Positions 59,026 to 64,000 of a stretch of 64,000 nt of DNA are shown one piece after another. Source of the DNA: Melieria omissa (Eukaryota; Arthropoda; Insecta; Diptera; Ulidiidae). Numbering within the stretch: the first letter of the stretch is position 1; each line of letters starts with the position of its first letter. The translations under genes were made by a program, and so were the position numbers. Under the pieces are notes generated by a model. It did not search any database and was not told the DNA's origin. It was given only the letters and a program-made list of their open reading frames with translations. The stretch lies in NCBI GenBank assembly GCA_963971225.1, contig OZ020267.1:106603892-106667891 (forward strand), in the 5' to 3' direction.

Positions 59026-59531
59026 ATGTTTTTGCTTAAAAAAATATATATTTTTGTGCGCCTATTTTCAAGTCTTACAAGGCCTGTGACCTTCTTTTGA
59101 GTGCAATCTTGTGTGCATTGTTGTTTTGGCAGTGTTGCCAGCACACATGAAAACCCACGCCTACGTGTTTTTGTCTATGAGTACTTCAAACCAAGCTCGA
59201 ACCTGAAACATTGAATCCATACGTAGTTCCCCTTAAGCACCCGACACAGCAATGTCTGCCTGCCAGCTTTTACATCACACTTCACTTTTCCACACATTAC
59301 ATTACATCTGACAAAGTTTTGTCATTGTTTTATTGTTTACTATTCATCTGTTGCTTTTGTATCGTGTTGAGAAAACTCCAATGATGTGTTGCAAGTTTTG
59401 TGTATGTTTATGTTTTTTATGTAATTTCTGTATCATTTGTGTTTTTTTTTGTGTTTTGTGATTTGTTTGTTGCTTGAACAATTTTTTTAGTACTATATTT
59501 CATATGACTTTTTTTACGTAAAAACCTGTAA
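59026..59531. other. Non-coding stretch
   Basis: Ordinary T-rich sequence with no recognised feature; a CAGTGTTGCCAGCAC palindrome at ~59131 has no partner. Confidence 0.5.
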
Positions 59532-59621
59532 CCCTCTTACCGACCCAAAGATTACAAAAATATCGTATAATATTTGTTTGGGATAACTTTTAGCTTTCAA
59601 AACTTCAAAAAACCATTCCAT

Positions 59622-60117
59622 AGTTAGGCTAAAAACATAGTGGAGCGGCGAGCAAAGCGAAGACCAAAGCTTCGAGCAAAGCGTAGAGCGAACAAAGAGT
59701 CAAACAAACATAGTGCGGCGTCGCTGCGCGAGTAATGAAAAGAATTATTCTATCCATCTACCTATCTCTCTTCTGTGAAAATGGATTTAATTTGTGAAAA
59801 CTCTTCATTAACTCTTAATTTCTTCCATAAAATTAACAAGGAACGAAAGATTCATGGCGAATTTCACCATTTATACCATCAACTGCGCGAGAGTCCTGAA
59901 AGGTTTCAGGCATATTTTCGTATGCAAATGTCCACTTTTGATTGTGTTATGCAAAAAATCAAGCATAAAATAATTCAAAAGTGGACAAATTTTAACGAAA
60001 CGTGTTGCTTGCATTTCTGCTGCAACTTCATCCCATTTTCCGGAACAGAAATTTTCGATTTTCAAATGGAGCGAAGCGTCGCTTTGCTCGCCGCTCCACA
60101 ATGTTTTCAGACTAACT
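59622..60117 (+). mobile_element. PIF/Harbinger derivative, 496 bp
   Basis: Inverted ends of 39 bp with three mismatches: AGTTAGGCTAAAAACATAGT (left) and AGTTAGTCTGAAAACATTGT (right, inverted), both continuing GGAGCGGCGAGCAAAGCGA. Between them lies the N-terminal end of a Harbinger transposase. The expected 3-bp TWA duplication is not clean: TTA on the left and TAA on the right, mirror rather than direct. Confidence 0.75.
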
Positions 60118-60125
60118 CTTGCTAA
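59781..60125 (+). pseudogene. Harbinger transposase N-terminal fragment
   Basis: From ATG 59781 the frame reads FFHKINKERKIHGEFHHLYH, QLRESPERFQAYFRMQMSTF and DCVMQKIKHKIIQKWTNFNE. GEFHxLxxxLxxxPxxFxxYFRM...TFD is the conserved N-terminal region of PIF/Harbinger nucleases. After ~59995 the frame runs into the right terminal repeat, so the DDE nuclease domain is missing. A 5'-end-only derivative. Confidence 0.75.
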
Positions 60126-60226
60126 ACTGTCGTTATAAACGATAACAACATAAATATTGCACTTTCGAAGTAATTTTAAGTTTAGCAATAAATACCGTCA
60201 GACATGGTTGCCGATTAAAGGGTTAA

Positions 60227-62010
60227 GGTTTCTTTTTTTACCATTTTGTCGAAATTTCAAATGTTTTCGTTTAAGTTTGCATACAAAGTTGCTCGTTATT
60301 AACATTCAGTGACACTAAATATTTGCAAAGACCAAATGGTTCTCCGAAGATCCATGCCACATAAATTCTTCCTAAAACCTATCTTTTATTACTCTAAATA
60401 TTAACAAAATACATTTGCAACAGATAAGCCACATTTTGCTCTTTGCCCATTTAGTATACTCCTGCGTAGATTTTGTGTATATTTTTGTCATTCTGTCAGA
60501 TCCAAATGTTGCCCTAAAGATTTTGTGCATGGTTCAATAATAAGGTTAAAGCATCCCTGCAACACCAAAAACCACATGTATTTTGTTGGTAGGATCGTTT
60601 ATCGCTACTGTCAAAATCAGTTGATTTTTTCCGACGAAAGAAGGAGAAACTGAAAACAAACAAAAGTGATTGTTGCCAGACGGTGCTGTATTTGAGTGAA
60701 AAAACGGGAAAAGTGCTCAAGTCAGTTATTTTCAGTCAGGTATTTTCATTTCAACCGATGCGGCAACACAGCACACCGACGATTTTGACAAGAGCGATAA
60801 ACAATCAGCCGGTGGCTTGCTACAACCTTATAGTTGAGTCATGATTTTGCGCATCACTCTGTCAAATGCTACCCCAAAAGATTAATCAGCTGTGCTAGTA
60901 CCTTTTCCAATGTGCCACTGTCACGAATCAACCACAAAGTAAATGCAACCCTGTGTCTTCATAAGAGTAAACAAAAGTCAGCTGATTGAATTTTACTAGT
61001 GAAAATGTTTACACTACTGTGACTTGTCACATTCACAATACACAGAAAAAGTGCAAACAAGAAGGTTAAGAAGGTTGAAGAAACAAACAGCTGATTAAAA
61101 GTTTCATTCAAAGTTTGAAGCTATAGAGACACTTAATCTGCGAATCTTGCATTTGCTGCAAGCAGTTGCTGATTCCATTGGTCTTCAAATGTTAAAAAAC
61201 ATTTTTTGTTTTCGCAGTCGATCATAGGGCATTGACACATATGTTTTTCTTGTTCTTCTTACTAGCTTGAAGTTATCGGCAAAAATTTCTCCAGTAAAAA
61301 CTTGCTAGTTTCCATAAAATGAACTGTAATTTAAAGGTCTCAGTTTCTCTCTCGTTGCTGCAAGAGATTGGGCGTACACAAACGTCTTTCAGTAAACATT
61401 TTTACAAATTTGTATAAAATATTTGTTCCCAAACAGACTTTTCATGTTCCAGTGTGATGCCACATTGTTAAAAAAGTCATCAAGTATCTTAATTTGCATT
61501 GCTCTTTTGTCTCTGTAGTTGCCATACATTGTGATTACCTCTAATAATTTGCATATTTCTGTGGCCGTAAGGAATAACAGCCAAAGTCGAGTTAGGACAA
61601 AGTTGAGTTATTACCACCAATGCATTCGTCGTATTCAAATGTACTACTAGACAAAATTCTATGGCTTTTGCTCATAAAATGAATGTTTTACGCCCAAAAA
61701 TCTTTTTAAAGCTAAAGCAAAATCAAAAATGAAAAGTGCTCTCCTGAAAACTTCATAAAATCGACTTTGCTGTTATTTCTTACGGCCACAGATTTATACG
61801 TCAAACTAAAAACAATGCAAAGTACTTTGCAATTTCTTTCTATTAGTTATTCTATTATGAGAACAAAGTTTTGGCATTTTTTGCAAGTAAACTTTTTATA
61901 AATTTAAACTACAATAATTAAAAACTGATTAAGTACTATGAAATCTTATTGATAAAGCAAATTTTTTACATATTCCATAGTTTCGAATCAAAATTTTTAG
62001 AAAAAGTACA
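60227..62010. other. Non-coding, unique-looking stretch
   Basis: No gene or element recognised. Short frames only (68 codons at most on minus 60514-60720, no domain). Confidence 0.5.
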
Positions 62011-62012
62011 TA

Positions 62013-62233
62013 CAGTGACTCAATAATTTGTCCGTACACCTCTAAGTGCAACATTTGAATATGTGTATCTCAGGTTTTATACATCCGAATTCTATAAAAT
62101 TCATATAAAATAAAAGAAAAACTTGTAAAGTTTTAAGGAAGCATACATTTATTCAAATTCCGTTTTCATTGTAAATGTAAAATAACAAAAACTAAAAAAA
62201 GTACGTCTGGTGAACTCAAACAATTATCCGTAT
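62013..62233 (+). repeat. Left IR/DR arm of the Tc1-like element
   Basis: Inverted counterpart of 63431-63649 with scattered differences. Outer and inner transposase-binding-like direct repeats lie about 200 bp apart. Confidence 0.85.
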
Positions 62234-62355
62234 GTTTGATATGTCTTGCTTACTGTTCTCACAAATTTAACTGTTACAATTTACCGTCATTTTACCGTCA
62301 ATTAATTGTCATTCTTGACAAATGTTAGTGCAAATATTATATTCGAACAGACACA

Positions 62356-63389
62356 ATGGCAAATAAGGCGCGCAGTGGCATTCCTACAGAAATCAGAAAA
62401 TTGATAATCGAATTGTGGAAAAAGAAGAAATCTTTGCGGGAAATTGCAAGTCTTGTGGATAGAACTCATTCTTCAGTTCAGTATGTAATAAATAATTATT
62501 AAAAAAACGGCTCTGTGGAAATGGCTCCCGGCAGAGGAAGAAAAAAGCTGTTGAATACTCCACAAATTAAACGTCGAATCATACGAACGGTGACCAAAGA
62601 TCCCAAAATAAGTGCTGTGGAATTGGCTGTAATTGCAGAAAGAGATTTGGGGAAACACGTGAATCCACAAACTATTAGAAATTTTTTGCATTCTAACGAG
62701 TTCATGGCCCGGACACCCAGACGCAAACCATATCTTTCAAAGGTTCACATTTCTAAAAGGCTTAAGTACGCGAAAGAATATGTTAATAAACATGATGATT
62801 ACTGGAATACCATTCTATTTGCTGACGAGCCCAAATTCAACATTCGGGGTTCAGATGGACGTCGTTTTGTGTGGCGCAGAAGTGGAACAGCTCTTCAGGA
62901 GGAAAACGTGAATCATACCGTAAAGCACGGTGATGGAAGTGTCATGGTTTGGGGAATAATGGGGCGAGATGGCGTAGGTGAACTGGTCATAATTGACGGT
63001 ATAATGGACAAATTAAAATATTTGAACATTTTAAAGCAAAATTTGCCTAGATATGCCGAAAAATATGGGATTACAGAAAAGCTGTCCTTTGTTCACGACA
63101 ACGATCCCAAGCATTCTTCTTATCTTGTAAAGGAATAGCTGCTTTATAATATAAAACACGTGCTCCCCCATCCTCCACAAAGTCCAGATCTTAATCCTAT
63201 CGAGAACTTGTGGGCCTACGTCGCCAACAAATTAGAAGAAGAAGGATAAGAAGCAAGGAAGACCTAATTGAGACCTTAAAGGAGGAGTGGGAGCAAATAA
63301 GCCTATTACTTACCAGAAAACTAATAAATTCGATGAAGGACAGATTAAAGGCGGTAATTCAAGCAAAAGGAAAATATACAAAATATTAA
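62356..63389 (+). pseudogene. Tc1-like transposase (DD34E), three lesions
   Basis: ATG 62356 opens MANKARSGIPTEIRKLIIEL, an N-terminal helix-turn-helix region, ended early by TAA after INNY (~62500). The same frame resumes KNGSVEMAPGRGRKK. The catalytic domain shows ILFADEPKFN (first D), FVHDNDPKHSS (second D) and SPDLNPIENLW (E), with 34 residues between the second D and E, as in Tc1. A TAG replaces the expected Trp after SSYLVKE (63136-63138). A one-base shift at ~63246 leads to IRSKEDLIETLKEEWEQI and a natural end KGKYTKY at 63389. About 344 codons when read through, the normal family length. Recently degraded: only three lesions. Confidence 0.9.
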
Positions 63390-63430
63390 CTTAGTCTTAT
63401 TAACTTTATAAAAATGAATTTTTTAAATGT

Positions 63431-63649
63431 ACGGATAATTGATTGAGTTCACCAGACGTACTTTTTTTAGTTTTTGTTATTTTACATTTACAATCAAAAC
63501 GGAATTTGAATAAATGTATGCTTCCTTCAAACTTTACAAGTTTTCCTTTTATTTGATATGAATTTTATAGAATTCGGATGTATAAAGCCTGAGATACACA
63601 TAATCAAATGTTGCACTTAGAGGTGTACGGATAAATTATTGAGTCACTG
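63431..63649 (-). repeat. Right IR/DR arm of the Tc1-like element
   Basis: Begins GTACGGATAATTGATTGAGT (inner repeat) and ends at the TA target site. Closely matches the left arm, with small differences such as CAATCAAAACGG against CCGTTTTCATTG. Confidence 0.85.
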
Positions 63650-63651
63650 TA

Positions 63652-64000
63652 ATTTCTCTACATACTCATACAAAAACAAATACTTTTCACCATAAAATAC
63701 ATCACTTAATTTTTTTCATTCCATATCACACCGCTCACCATATGACTGTTTTTTTTGTTTGTTTGTTTCCTACATATTTCCACACTATTCGCCAGTGTTG
63801 TTGCTCCCCTTTAGTCCCTTTCACAGGCCAAATTTCATCGTAATGTCAACACAACACTTGTCAGCACACATTTGTAATTTTATAGATCGAATCAACACAG
63901 CAGACGACTATTCGTAACTTTGTGTGTTGTTTTTGTTATATATTGCTTCTTCTATTTTGTCTTCGTTTATATTCGTTGTATAATTTTGTTGTCTTTGTGT
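63652..64000. other. Non-coding stretch to window end
   Basis: T-rich unique-looking DNA with TTTGTTTGTTTG near 63750. Nothing recognised. Confidence 0.5.

Larger units (their letters stand above)
59532..60222. mobile_element. Possible piggyBac-type MITE hosting a Harbinger element
   Basis: Left end GTAA/CCCTCTTACCGACC (59528-59545) and right end, inverted, TTAA/CCCTTTAATCGGC (from 60226). The tips agree at most positions and resemble the CCCTTT ends of other TTAA elements in this window. Without the inner Harbinger element the length would be ~195 bp, near that of the MITE at 22038. The left target site would be a mutated TTAA. Confidence 0.35.
62013..63649 (+). mobile_element. Tc1-like transposon with ~220-bp terminal inverted repeats
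   Basis: Begins CAGTGACTCAATAATTTGTC and ends with the complement, flanked by TA (62011-62012 and 63650-63651). Terminal inverted repeats span 62013-~62233 and ~63431-63649. Each carries a motif at both its outer end (CAATAATTTGTCCGTACACC) and its inner end (CAAACAATTATCCGTATG), the IR/DR layout of some Tc1 elements. Length 1637 bp is full size, so only the transposase mutations make it non-autonomous. Confidence 0.93.

Overview
The window looks like gene-poor nuclear DNA of a higher fly (Diptera, Brachycera; tephritid-like is my best guess, genus not resolvable by eye). The support is the AT-rich sequence with many TTG/CAA tracts, CA/GT microsatellites, and the mix of decayed mobile elements: piggyBac, Tc1/mariner, Transib, Harbinger, hAT-like, RNase H-bearing non-LTR retrotransposons and tRNA-derived SINEs. 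I found no intact host protein-coding gene, no tRNA or rRNA gene and no CRISPR array. Most long open frames are low-complexity or microsatellite artefacts. Host sequence in the window is best read as deep intron or intergenic DNA; a ratchet-type splice site at 4230/4231 hints at a very long intron on the + strand.

Layout. 1-9.2 kb: an internally deleted piggyBac inside a TTAACCTCA-rich repeat, a small TTAA-flanked MITE, a candidate recursive splice site, a minus-strand LINE 3' end, a full-length tRNA-SINE with perfect 14-bp target duplication, and a decayed Transib (RAG1-related) element with CACAGTG ends and a perfect 5-bp duplication. 9.2-14.3 kb: AT-rich DNA around a 2.4-kb palindromic element (11215-13591) with ~820-bp arms, CACCGTGCGAC ends and a TAA duplication. 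It carries a broken gene of an uncharacterised repeated protein family and is the most unusual object here. 14.3-23.7 kb: unique DNA, a 72-bp satellite, a 982-bp TIR element with six copies of a subterminal motif, three ~275-bp tandem units of which one holds a TTAA MITE, a SINE with a LINE-like tail, and another MITE.

24-37.5 kb: a pyrimidine-rich degenerate array, a G+C-richer island near 25.9-26.6 kb, another LINE-tailed SINE, a LINE remnant interrupted by a tRNA-SINE, a hAT-like element, two LINE 3' ends placed tail to tail, a Kolobok-like TTAA element and a short hAT-type MITE. 37.5-50 kb: unique DNA, a strong 80-nt hairpin, ~116-bp tandem repeats, two more LINE remnants, long A-rich low-complexity tracts and a mariner fragment split by a LINE/SINE tail.

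50-64 kb: unique DNA, then 100 consecutive 9-bp units (GATAGTATG) running directly into ~570 bp of GATA repeat, a Harbinger derivative possibly nested in a piggyBac-like MITE, and a nearly complete Tc1-like element (62013-63649, DD34E) with ~220-bp terminal repeats whose transposase has two stops and one frameshift.

All element calls come from reading termini, target duplications and translated motifs by eye. Family assignments rest on remembered motifs and were not checked by database search.
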